NCBI GenBank assembly: GCA_041689775.1
Contig: JBDNFP010000251.1
Span: forward strand, 1-17,152
Reading direction: 5' to 3'
Origin: JBDNFP01 sp041689775
GTDB lineage: Bacteria > Bacteroidota > Bacteroidia > Cytophagales > Spirosomataceae
DNA: 17,152 nt
Shown in pieces: positions 1 to 7,154 of this stretch (position 1 is its first letter; each line of letters opens with the position of its first letter). The notes under the pieces were generated by a model. The model worked only from the letters and a program-made list of their open reading frames with translations. It had not been told where the DNA came from and ran no database searches. The translations under genes were made by a program, and so were the position numbers.

Positions 1-973
1 CCGTGGCTACGCTACCGGCAAAAGAGCTACGGTCGGGTAACTTAGCGACCCCATCTTCGACTAAGACCGGCAAGCCGTTGTGTAGAGGACCGAGAATGCT
101 GTTGCCGGGTGGAAGCGAGGCGGCTCGCATAGCATCAGTGATGAGAGCGATGCGGTCCGGGCCTTTAATCTTATAGACTAATTTAAGAAGCGGAGGGGGT
201 AAATGTACCCCGTCCGCGATGATCTCTACATCCATTTCGTCGAGAAGAAAGGCGCTTTCTACGGCTCCGGCGTAGCGGAAGGCATTGCGTCGTGTAACCC
301 CCAGCATGGCCGAATACAAATGCGTCATGAGGCTGTACCCATTTTCGGAGGCTAGTACGACATCTTCGTGAATAGCTTCGGTGTGAGCCACGGCGGCTAG
401 GATGCCTTTTGACCGAAGTCGTCGGCCAAATTCAAGGGCGCCGGGTAGCTCTGGTGCAGCAGACCAACGGACAATAGACTTGGAGTGCGCCAGGATTGCT
501 TCGTATTCGGCCGGATCGGGATCACGGATGTAGCGGGGGTCCTGCGCACCTCGTTGGCTTTGGGCAAAGTAGGGGCCTTCCAGGTGCATGCCGAGAAATG
601 CTGCTCCATTCGTATTGCTCTCGTTGGCTGACTCGTAGTTATCTAAGGTAGCGTACAGCGCGTCCATTGTACTGGTCAGCGTGGTAGGTACCATTGCGGT
701 AGTACCAAACTGGGCGTGCGTTTCGGCAATTTTAAGGAAGGCCTCTACGCTGCCGTCCATGAAGTCATGGCCACCACCACCGTGAATATGCAAATCAATG
801 AATCCCGGCGCTACGTAACGCCCCGCCGCATCTATTTCCAGGGCATCGGGTAGATCAATATCCCTTTCTGAAACCCCAACGATTTTTCCGTCCACGATCC
901 CTATGGTCCCGTTTCGAATGATACGGTAAGGGGTAAGAATTGTCCCGTTGCTGATTTTTAGGGGTTTTTGCAT
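1..973 (-). CDS. nagA: N-acetylglucosamine-6-phosphate deacetylase, 3' end cut by window edge
   Basis: Removes the acetyl group from GlcNAc-6-phosphate to give glucosamine-6-phosphate in the cytoplasm. The reading frame is open from the ATG at 971-973 to base 1 (324 codons); the family is usually about 380-400 residues, so roughly the last 60 are outside. Visible amidohydrolase landmarks: HIHGGGGHDFMD near residues 62-73, metal ligand Glu in HLEGPY (E132), metal ligand His in AHTEA (H197) and THLYSAM (H218), substrate His in DGVHLP (H257), catalytic Asp in LITDAM (D280), then FAGS. The start is supported by the family-typical N-terminus and by the TAATG overlap with the stop of the upstream nagB-like gene, which suggests translational coupling. 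Last visible gene of the minus-strand operon. Family assignment is firm. Confidence 0.95.
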   Translation of the reverse strand, partial: MQKPLKISNGTILTPYRIIRNGTIGIVDGKIVGVSERDIDLPDALEIDAAGRYVAPGFIDLHIHGGGGHDFMDGSVEAFLKIAETHAQFGTTAMVPTTLTSTMDALYATLDNYESANESNTNGAAFLGMHLEGPYFAQSQRGAQDPRYIRDPDPAEYEAILAHSKSIVRWSAAPELPGALEFGRRLRSKGILAAVAHTEAIHEDVVLASENGYSLMTHLYSAMLGVTRRNAFRYAGAVESAFLLDEMDVEIIADGVHLPPPLLKLVYKIKGPDRIALITDAMRAASLPPGNSILGPLHNGLPVLVEDGVAKLPDRSSFAGSVAT

Positions 974-1722
974 TATTGTTTTTTAGTAAGTAGAGAGGCC
1001 GAAGCCTCATCGAGATATAGGGTGCAATTCGGATGGGTACGTAAAATCCCCGCCGGGTACAGATTACTTAAAGGTAATTCTATACAGTCTTTTACCGCCC
1101 GAGCCTTACGCTCGTCGGGTACGGAGCATAGAATGGCCTCGGATTTAAGAATCTGCCGGATCGACATACTAATGGCCTGTTTGGGTACATCCTCCATGGT
1201 AGTAAACCACCCTTCGTTGAATTGCTGTCGACGACAGGCTTCATCCAGCTCTACTACGATATAAGGGGCTTCGGTGTCAAAATCGGCAGGAGGATCGTTG
1301 AATGCCAAGTGGCCGTTTTCTCCAATGCCTACCTGCGCCATATCAATGGGGTACTGCCTGATGAGGGATCCCAGTCGGGCGCATTCCTCATTAGGATCTG
1401 CCTCACCATCGATAAGGTAATAGGATTTAAGAGTGGGTACTTTCTCAATAAATCGTTCTTTGAGGTACTTACGAAAGCTTGCGGGTGCTGTTATGGGTAG
1501 TCCGATGTACTCGTCTAAATGAAACATCACTACTTTACCCCAATCAATATCGGTATGGGTGAGGAGCTGCTGTAATGTTTCAAATTGACTCGTACCTGTG
1601 GCCAGAATAATATTAGCCTGGCCTTTCTCGGCAATGGCTTTTTTAATGATTGATGCAGCAAGATCTCCGGATTTTAGGCCGAGTTCTTTGTTGTCTTTAC
1701 AGATAATGGGGTTGAATGGCAT
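973..1722 (-). CDS. nagB: Glucosamine-6-phosphate deaminase family protein (NagB-like)
   Basis: 249 residues, a little shorter than E. coli NagB (266). Expected role: conversion of glucosamine-6-phosphate to fructose-6-phosphate plus ammonia, the step after NagA. Seen: phosphate-binding loop ATGTS (41-45), the catalytic Asp in FHLDEY (D70), the signature GIGENGHLAFNDPP (132-145) with H138, and a lysine at K207 in the C-terminal part. Compared with the E. coli signature (VDGHIAFNEP), the ring-opening Asp is Asn (N136) and the Glu is Asp (D143); variants of this kind occur in other NagB-family branches, so this is probably subfamily variation. Its stop codon shares one base with the nagA start, which supports an amino-sugar role over the related 6-phosphogluconolactonases. 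No convincing Shine-Dalgarno lies before the ATG at 1720-1722. Confidence 0.88.
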   Translation of the reverse strand: MPFNPIICKDNKELGLKSGDLAASIIKKAIAEKGQANIILATGTSQFETLQQLLTHTDIDWGKVVMFHLDEYIGLPITAPASFRKYLKERFIEKVPTLKSYYLIDGEADPNEECARLGSLIRQYPIDMAQVGIGENGHLAFNDPPADFDTEAPYIVVELDEACRRQQFNEGWFTTMEDVPKQAISMSIRQILKSEAILCSVPDERKARAVKDCIELPLSNLYPAGILRTHPNCTLYLDEASASLLTKKQ

Positions 1723-1819
1723 GAGGGTAATCGTACGTTTATTTTGATAGTTATGAATTGATCGCTACTGACTCACCTTACTACGATTCTGTGGTAAGAG
1801 ATTTTATTTCTATTCAGAA

Positions 1820-3190
1820 TTAGCTAAGACTCCACCGCCGTACCAGGTGTCCGTAAAAGGCGTAATACATTAGGTACATATAACACGGAATAAGTATCCA
1901 ATAGGCTGCTTTGACGTTGTATAAGTCGGCAAAGTACCCATAGACCAAAGGCATTAAGGCGTTTCCACAGAGTCCCATAATCAGGATAGAAGCCCCGAGT
2001 TTGGTAAATCTGCCGAGATCATCAAGAGCAAGCGGCCATATACCCGCCCACACAAGAGAGTTAGCTAACCCAAGAAGTACAATAAACCAGATAGAAATAT
2101 CGGCCGTATGGCCGAGGAAAGTCACGTCACCACTCGTGTAAATAATGAGGAGGGTGAAGGCCGTACCCAGTAAGGTACATATTCTGAGTGCATTAACCTG
2201 CCGGATCACTTTTGGTATTAGTACTATCCCTATTAAGTATCCACAAATTGTCAGGAATAAGGTATAGGAAGGGAATACTTTTGCTTCGAGCAGACCTATA
2301 CCCATGGAATTGGCGTAGCCGATGATTGTATCAATGGCGATAACCTGCGTACCTACGTGCAGAAATATGGCCACTGCCCCCAAAATTAGGTGAGGGAATT
2401 TAAAAATACTGTTTTTGCCCGCATTCACGATGGCCAATTCAGGACTTTCCTCTTCGGTATTAAGCTCGGGTAGGGGAGAGTAGTACACCAGAATACCCAG
2501 GATAAATAGTACCGTACCTACGGTAGCGTAAGGCATAATAACCCGACGAATCAGTTCATCAAGGGCTGCTCCGCGTTCGGTTTCTCCCATAGCCGAAAGT
2601 TGAGCGAATAAATCGGTATCGGTTGGTCTCAGGATCACGGCGGCAAACAAGAGTGGTGCCAGTATACCGGCCGCTTTGTTGCAAATACCCATAATACTGA
2701 TTCGCTGCGCTGCTCTCTCTTTCGGGCCCAGAATGGTGATATATGGGTTGGCGGCAGTTTGCAGAATAGCCAAACCTATCCCAATGGTAAATAGCCCGAG
2801 CAAAAATACCTCATAGGTGCGCGAATAGGCAGCCGGAACAAAAATGAAAGCCCCCAACGCCATGCACCAGAACCCTATCATCATGCCTTTTTTAAACCCA
2901 GCTACTTTGAGTAAGTAGGCGGCCGGTACTGACATGATAAAATAGGATATATAGAAGGCAAAGGCTACCAGATAAGCTTGGAAGCTAGTGAGTTCACAGG
3001 CTATTTTGAAATAGGGTATTAGGATTGCGTTGATCCAGGATACAAAGCCGAATATGAAAAAAAGTACGCCAATAATCAGAATCGAAATAATGGTGTCGCG
3101 CTTACTGAGTGAGCTGACATCCACTTTTTGATTGGTACGTATGCGATCTGAGCGGCGGGTAGTTTCCGTAGTCACGGGTACATTTTTCAT
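1820..3190 (-). CDS. nagP: MFS sugar:H+ symporter, FucP/NagP-like (probable N-acetylglucosamine or related sugar uptake)
   Basis: 456 residues, predicted inner-membrane protein with about 12 hydrophobic segments after a polar N-terminal tail of about 33 residues. Family landmarks: FFIFGFVSWINAILIPYFK in the first helix (about 44-62), QTAANPYI after helix 5, and WPLALDDLGRFTKLGASILI in the C-terminal half, typical of the glucose/galactose and NagP branch of FucP-like MFS transporters. A charged loop near the middle separates the two six-helix bundles. Lying 97 bp upstream of nagB-nagA in the same direction, it is most simply the GlcNAc (or related amino-sugar) importer; this specificity is inferred from context. 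An MFS carrier delivers unphosphorylated sugar, so a kinase is required, and none is present here. Another hexose or a keto-sugar is possible. Confidence 0.85.
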   Translation of the reverse strand: MKNVPVTTETTRRSDRIRTNQKVDVSSLSKRDTIISILIIGVLFFIFGFVSWINAILIPYFKIACELTSFQAYLVAFAFYISYFIMSVPAAYLLKVAGFKKGMMIGFWCMALGAFIFVPAAYSRTYEVFLLGLFTIGIGLAILQTAANPYITILGPKERAAQRISIMGICNKAAGILAPLLFAAVILRPTDTDLFAQLSAMGETERGAALDELIRRVIMPYATVGTVLFILGILVYYSPLPELNTEEESPELAIVNAGKNSIFKFPHLILGAVAIFLHVGTQVIAIDTIIGYANSMGIGLLEAKVFPSYTLFLTICGYLIGIVLIPKVIRQVNALRICTLLGTAFTLLIIYTSGDVTFLGHTADISIWFIVLLGLANSLVWAGIWPLALDDLGRFTKLGASILIMGLCGNALMPLVYGYFADLYNVKAAYWILIPCYMYLMYYAFYGHLVRRWSLS

Positions 3191-3242
3191 GTATTGGGAG
3201 TAGAAGTTGTTTAAAAGTCAAAAATTGCCAAAATGTGAAAGC

Positions 3243-4595
3243 CTATATGGTTGGTGCCCATCCTTTCTGGTACTCCCGTTTCCAGTACTTCATTGCTTCG
3301 GGGTTGTTTTTGATATGACCATTGCTGGGGTCAATGTATAAGGTACTACCGGAGCGTTGCGCAATGTTTCCTAACTGACACAGCAATGTGCTTTGGTGTC
3401 CACCTACAATATCCGATTTGAGTTCAGTTCCTTTGGTGATACCATCGTAAAAGTTTTGAAAATGGAAAGCGTCAAGGGCCTGCGAAGGATTCATTTTGTT
3501 GCGGGGATCAATCACCAGATCATTCTTTACGTCTTTGATAAGTTTGTCGTCCAGATCAAATATTTTATAAGAGTTACCACTTTCGATCAGGATTGAGCCT
3601 TTATCTCCGTAGAATATGACGCCTACACTGTTTCCCTCTACGGTACGGCCATTACAGCTGCGGCCTTCCCAGGTTAGAGCCGTGTTATTGGCAAACTCCA
3701 TGGAGATTACTTGCGTGTCGGGGGTTTCCCAATCGTCCTGGTAGCGGTAGCGGCCTCCCACGGATGTTACCTTCGTGGGGTATTCTACACCGAGTCCCCA
3801 GCGCATCAGGTCTACCATGTGTGTACCATTGTTAAGCGCCTCGCCCGTTCCCCAGTGCCAAAACCAGTGCCAGTTGTAGTGGATTACGTTATCCTTGTAG
3901 GATTTGCGGGGGGCGGGTCCTTGCCACAAGTCGTAATCGAGCCAGGCAGGCACAGCCGTGGTTTGTCCGGTTCCAATGGAAGCCCGGTTATTGGTATACC
4001 AACCCTTTACAAAGTAGGGACGGCCAATGGTACCGCCGTGTACTTCGGCTATTCCTGCCGCTACGTTGGGCCAGGAGCGTCGTTGGTTTCCCATCTGAAT
4101 TACGTTTTTATACTTCTTCGCCACGGCTACCAAGAGCTCACCCTCATGCGGGTTATGACTACACGGTTTTTCGAGGTATACATGCTTTCCGGCCTTGGAA
4201 GCAAGTATGGCAGCCGGAGCATGCCAATGGTCAGGCGCGGCAATAATTAGAGCGTCCATGTTTTTGTTTTCCAAAGACTTCCTGAAATCGGGTTCGGCCT
4301 TTGGCTTTCTGGTTTGTAGGTCGCCCACAGCCTTGATGCATTTATCTGCTGCCCGGGAGTCTACGTCAGAAATGGAGATCACCTCAAAGTTTGGTTGCAC
4401 GGCATAGTTGGATGCCAAGGCGAATCCCCGGCTATTGACCCCCATGACCCCTACCAATACCCGGTCATTTGCTCCCACTACGCGGGCGTAGCTTTTTGGG
4501 CTAAATCCTGGTAGGATGCCCCCAATAGATAGGGCTGCGGTACCCGTTAGGGTTTTCTTAATAAAGTCACGACGAGATTCAGAAATAGGCTTCAT
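3243..4595 (-). CDS. TAT-exported Gfo/Idh/MocA family oxidoreductase
   Basis: 450 residues. The N-terminus has a twin-arginine signal (SRRDFIKK at 7-14, then a hydrophobic stretch to about residue 30), so the enzyme is expected to be exported folded with its NAD(P) bound. A Rossmann fold follows (about 45-165): RVLVGVMGVNSRG, PDHWHAPAAI and the catalytic-lysine motif LEKP (K143). The C-terminal substrate domain has an aromatic/His-rich run (HYNWHWFWHWGTGEALNNG, 239-257) and GTHMVDLMRW (H259, D262) typical of the large exported Bacteroidota/Planctomycetes branch. Substrate is unknown; relatives act on sugars, glycosides or inositols. It lies 52 bp upstream of the MFS transporter and 66 bp downstream of a second exported paralogue in the same direction, so it is probably co-transcribed with the nag genes. 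Confidence 0.9.
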   Translation of the reverse strand: MKPISESRRDFIKKTLTGTAALSIGGILPGFSPKSYARVVGANDRVLVGVMGVNSRGFALASNYAVQPNFEVISISDVDSRAADKCIKAVGDLQTRKPKAEPDFRKSLENKNMDALIIAAPDHWHAPAAILASKAGKHVYLEKPCSHNPHEGELLVAVAKKYKNVIQMGNQRRSWPNVAAGIAEVHGGTIGRPYFVKGWYTNNRASIGTGQTTAVPAWLDYDLWQGPAPRKSYKDNVIHYNWHWFWHWGTGEALNNGTHMVDLMRWGLGVEYPTKVTSVGGRYRYQDDWETPDTQVISMEFANNTALTWEGRSCNGRTVEGNSVGVIFYGDKGSILIESGNSYKIFDLDDKLIKDVKNDLVIDPRNKMNPSQALDAFHFQNFYDGITKGTELKSDIVGGHQSTLLCQLGNIAQRSGSTLYIDPSNGHIKNNPEAMKYWKREYQKGWAPTI

Positions 4596-4661
4596 AGTAG
4601 TATATAGGGTTAGGTTTAGTAAGTTTTGAAATTGGAAGGGTAGCGTTAGGGCATCAGAATC

Positions 4662-5657
4662 CTAGCGGGCTTTTTTTAGTACGCTTTCCAGGGCGACTTC
4701 GACACCTCCCCGTCTTTTACTTTCGTCGGCGGCTTCCATGAAAGCAAAGATCTCGATGGTTTCCTCAGGTGAAACCGGCGGAATGCCGGTTTCAAAGAAT
4801 TGAATAATCTCTTTCAACAATGGTTCGTACCCTCCATAGGGTCCAAGAGTGACATTTCCGTTCAAGGTATAGACTGTTCCCCCGTACTCATGTTTCCCGG
4901 ATCGCGTACCCCTAAATGTACCAATGCGGCCGTCGGCCCAAGTGCCTACTACAACATCTGTCTGATCGGTATGGGTACGCTTCACACTCTTGCAGCCGGT
5001 GCCCATGACCGTATATAGTGTTTCCACACCGTGTACGCCGTACCAGAATAAATCTGGGTGGGTTTGTTCGATGGTAGCCGGGCTAAATGTATCTGCTCCT
5101 ACCACACTACTTTTATCAAGCTTTTCTAGCCCCTTAATATAACGGAGTGAAGAGGCTGAAAAAGTGGGTACTCCGTATTTTTTGGATGCATTAAAAATAG
5201 CCAAGGTATCGGCTAAGGATGCCGCAATGGGTTTATCAATGAAGACCCGCTTGCCTGCTTTAAATACTTCCAGTGCCTGTTCGAGGTGCCTGCGCCCGTC
5301 GTTGGTTTCAAGTAGTACCACATCCACCTGTTTTAAAAGATCCTTAATGGAATCTACAATGACAACGCCCTGTTTTTTTATTTCCTCTATATAGCCGGGA
5401 ACACGCTTGGTACTTGACTCGATATCCCGACTACCTTGCGGATACGCAGCTACTACCCGGTAGCCTTTGTAGGCAGCATCAGGCTCACTGGCATTCAGTA
5501 CTTTGGTAAATGCTACGCTATGGGAAGTATCCAACCCAATAATGCCGACTCGTTTTGTGGCTTGTTTTGCTGTTGTGGGTATGGACCCAAGAGTGATGCC
5601 TATCCCGGTCAGGGTCGCGGCTTTTATGAAAGTTCTTCGTTTGTAGTTATTTTCCAT
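4662..5657 (-). CDS. TAT-exported Gfo/Idh/MocA-like oxidoreductase, divergent branch; first gene of the nag operon
   Basis: 331 residues. Signal peptide: YKRRTFIK (5-12) with a hydrophobic core to about residue 27 and a possible cleavage after TTA (28-30). The dinucleotide-binding start is atypical: RVGIIGLDTSHSVAF (36-50) in place of the usual GxGxxG, a form found in one branch of the family. The catalytic-lysine motif survives as DKP (K142), preceded by LLETNDGRRH. His residues in FWYGVHGVETLY (204-215) may belong to the active site. The C-terminal domain is shorter than in the neighbouring 450-residue paralogue. As the promoter-proximal gene of the operon it sits downstream of a 485-bp gap holding an inverted repeat. 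Substrate unknown; it could be a partner of the next gene, oxidising and reducing the same sugar, but this is inference. Confidence 0.85.
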   Translation of the reverse strand: MENNYKRRTFIKAATLTGIGITLGSIPTTAKQATKRVGIIGLDTSHSVAFTKVLNASEPDAAYKGYRVVAAYPQGSRDIESSTKRVPGYIEEIKKQGVVIVDSIKDLLKQVDVVLLETNDGRRHLEQALEVFKAGKRVFIDKPIAASLADTLAIFNASKKYGVPTFSASSLRYIKGLEKLDKSSVVGADTFSPATIEQTHPDLFWYGVHGVETLYTVMGTGCKSVKRTHTDQTDVVVGTWADGRIGTFRGTRSGKHEYGGTVYTLNGNVTLGPYGGYEPLLKEIIQFFETGIPPVSPEETIEIFAFMEAADESKRRGGVEVALESVLKKAR

Positions 5658-5791
5658 CGTATGGGGTATTCTGGCTGGTATTGGATCAAGTTATTATTCT
5701 AGCCTAATGAAGGTGTTTTTTTATAAAGTCAATTGGTAGGCTACTCTACCTTTCCAACGGATTAAGAGCATGGAGATACCAGAAATTAAAC

Positions 5792-5830
5792 TTGACGATT
5801 AGTTGGTAATTTTTTTTTAAAGATCGTCAA
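5792..5830. promoter_or_regulatory. Inverted repeat upstream of the nag operon, candidate operator
   Basis: TTGACGAT (5792-5799) is matched by its exact reverse complement ATCGTCAA (5823-5830), with 23 bases between that include a run of eight or more T. The centre lies about 150 bp upstream of the first operon gene on the minus strand. Position and symmetry suit a regulator binding site. The binding protein is unknown; the neighbouring AraC regulator is one candidate, although AraC sites are more often direct repeats. Confidence 0.35.
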
Positions 5831-6096
5831 AACCGAGGGGGTATATATATTTTTAAATAAAAGATAAGACTTTGGAAACATTGTTGACAAACAACCTGTA
5901 ACTAAGTTGCATCCGAATATTGTTAGATTATATTCATGGTTATGTATAACTATTGTCTCACCCTAAGAAGGTCATTTAAGGTAATACAATGCAAATTTCG
6001 ACGGTGTTTTAGCTGTTAAACAGGAGACTGAATCAAGGAAAAAGCTCATAGAGCCATGTGTAACAAAGTTTTCTAATATATGTACGCACTGTGGAA

Positions 6097-6136
6097 GAAG
6101 AGGATCGGATTTATATTCGATCCTCTTCCTTTTTTT
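6097..6136 (+). terminator. Strong hairpin with T-run, plus-strand orientation
   Basis: GAAGAGGATCG (6097-6107) pairs perfectly with CGATCCTCTTC (6118-6128); G·U, A·U and U·A pairs can extend the stem inward to a four-base loop. Seven T follow at 6130-6136. That is the intrinsic-terminator layout for plus-strand transcription, yet no plus-strand gene lies upstream for several kilobases. On the minus strand it sits 14 bases after the AraC stop codon, but only a mixed pyrimidine tract (CTTCTTCC, including part of the stem) and no T-run follows, so it would be a weaker terminator for araC. Confidence 0.7.
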
Positions 6137-6142
6137 GGGTGG

Positions 6143-7015
6143 TTAAACGGCTGTTTGGTAGGCCACTCGGTATTCGCGGGGAGTCTGCGTTGTTATTTTC
6201 TTAAAATTCCGGTTAAAATTGGACAAAGTGTCAAATCCACTTTCGTACGCAATCTGGGATATTGTATAAGAAGTTTCGATCAGTGATTTACAGGCATATC
6301 CAATGCGAATTTCACTGACGAAGTCGGTAAATGTTTTATTGGCTCGGGTTTTGAAATACCGGCAAAAGGCAGCTTCACTCATACCGGCCAAAGAGGCAGC
6401 TTGTCCTAACCTGATTTCGTTTTTAAAATGCTGTAAGACGTAATTATGTATTTTTTGCATACGTTCGGTCTCGGATACTTTATAGGTATTGACATAATGA
6501 AAGCTGGTAACTGGCTGACTATCGGTGCTGCGAGCCAAAATATTGAGGAGTTCCAGCGTACAAAGGATGCGTTCAAAGCCGTCGCTTCTGAGTAGTCTCC
6601 GTAATTCATTTCGTATAATTTCCTGGGTGCTACCTGAATAAACAATGCCCCTCCTGGACTCAATGAAGAGTTGCTGAATAGGCTTCATTTCTGGTTTGCC
6701 CAGAAACTCCTCCCCCAGAAAATCCTTTTGAAAGTAAAGCACAATTCCGTGAGTTTTCAGAGCACTTTCTTTCTTGAAGTACTCATCATCATTTCTCCAT
6801 AAATGTGGGACGTCCGGACCTAGAAAAACGGTATCCCCGGGCTCAAAATTCCGGATTGAATCACCAATGAGCCGGGTACCGGTGCCCTCTAACACTGTAA
6901 AAAGTTGATAATGAGGATGGAAATGCCAATTAGGGTCAAAGTGGGGTTCATCTAGCTCCTGAATCGTTAAAGATCCGGTATGGCTTTCTATATTTTTTAG
7001 GAGGGCAGGTTTCAT
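6143..7015 (-). CDS. AraC-family transcriptional regulator with cupin sensor domain
   Basis: 290 residues. N-terminal cupin-like ligand-binding domain (about 15-115): DEPHFDPNWHFHPHYQLFTV and LEGTGTRLIGD, then GDTVFLGPDVPHLWRN, the usual sugar-sensing beta-barrel layout. C-terminal double helix-turn-helix: first HTH about 202-222 (LGQAASLAGMSEAAFCRYFK), second about 250-270 (YTISQIAYESGFDTLSNFNR), followed by FKKITTQTPREYR, the AraC signature end. It is divergent from the isomerase/oxidoreductase pair at 7155 with 139 bp between starts, and lies 485 bp from the oppositely placed start of the nag operon, so it could control either or both. By analogy with other cupin-AraC proteins it probably activates in response to a sugar; the effector is unknown. 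Confidence 0.93.
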   Translation of the reverse strand: MKPALLKNIESHTGSLTIQELDEPHFDPNWHFHPHYQLFTVLEGTGTRLIGDSIRNFEPGDTVFLGPDVPHLWRNDDEYFKKESALKTHGIVLYFQKDFLGEEFLGKPEMKPIQQLFIESRRGIVYSGSTQEIIRNELRRLLRSDGFERILCTLELLNILARSTDSQPVTSFHYVNTYKVSETERMQKIHNYVLQHFKNEIRLGQAASLAGMSEAAFCRYFKTRANKTFTDFVSEIRIGYACKSLIETSYTISQIAYESGFDTLSNFNRNFKKITTQTPREYRVAYQTAV

Positions 7016-7154
7016 TTTGGCTTAAAATTGCTCAAAAAATAGCTTGTTTTGGATTAATAAAGTCAAAATAGAGTCATAACTAATCAATTGTTGAAAAGAA
7101 TTTGGTATTTTTTTTAAGTAAAATTGTACTCTGATTCCTAAACCTTCCAAAACA
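7016..7154. promoter_or_regulatory. Divergent promoter region between the AraC regulator and the isomerase gene
   Basis: 139 bp, AT-rich, with starts pointing outward on both sides. Two AGTCA half-sites lie 11 bp apart as direct repeats (7061-7065 and 7072-7076), an arrangement compatible with AraC-type binding. On the plus strand TAAAATTG at 7119-7126 is one base off the Bacteroidota -7 element TAnnTTTG, but the TTTG at 7101-7104 is closer than the usual -33 spacing. The intergenic promoter role is likely; the individual elements are weak. Confidence 0.45.

Larger units (their letters stand above)
5658..6142. other. 485-bp gene-free region between the nag operon and the AraC regulator
   Basis: No convincing coding sequence on either strand; the region is AT-rich, with T and TA runs near 5811-5818 and 5841-5855. 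It must hold the promoter of the minus-strand operon starting at 5657, but I found no clear Bacteroidota promoter (TTG / TAnnTTTG) on that strand. It contains an 8-bp inverted repeat (5792-5799 / 5823-5830), a short dyad TTGTT-N4-AACAA at 5881-5894, and a strong hairpin with a T-run at 6097-6136 oriented for plus-strand transcription. A small plus-strand RNA ending there is possible but unproven. Confidence 0.6.

Noticed and set aside
1723..1819. Possible separate promoter or terminator between the MFS gene and nagB
   Set aside because: No hairpin with T-run and no clear TAnnTTTG element was found; the 97-bp gap is compatible with an operon.
3711..4250. 179-codon open frame on the plus strand
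   Set aside because: Lies wholly inside the well-supported Gfo/Idh/MocA gene on the other strand and resembles no known protein; a shadow frame.
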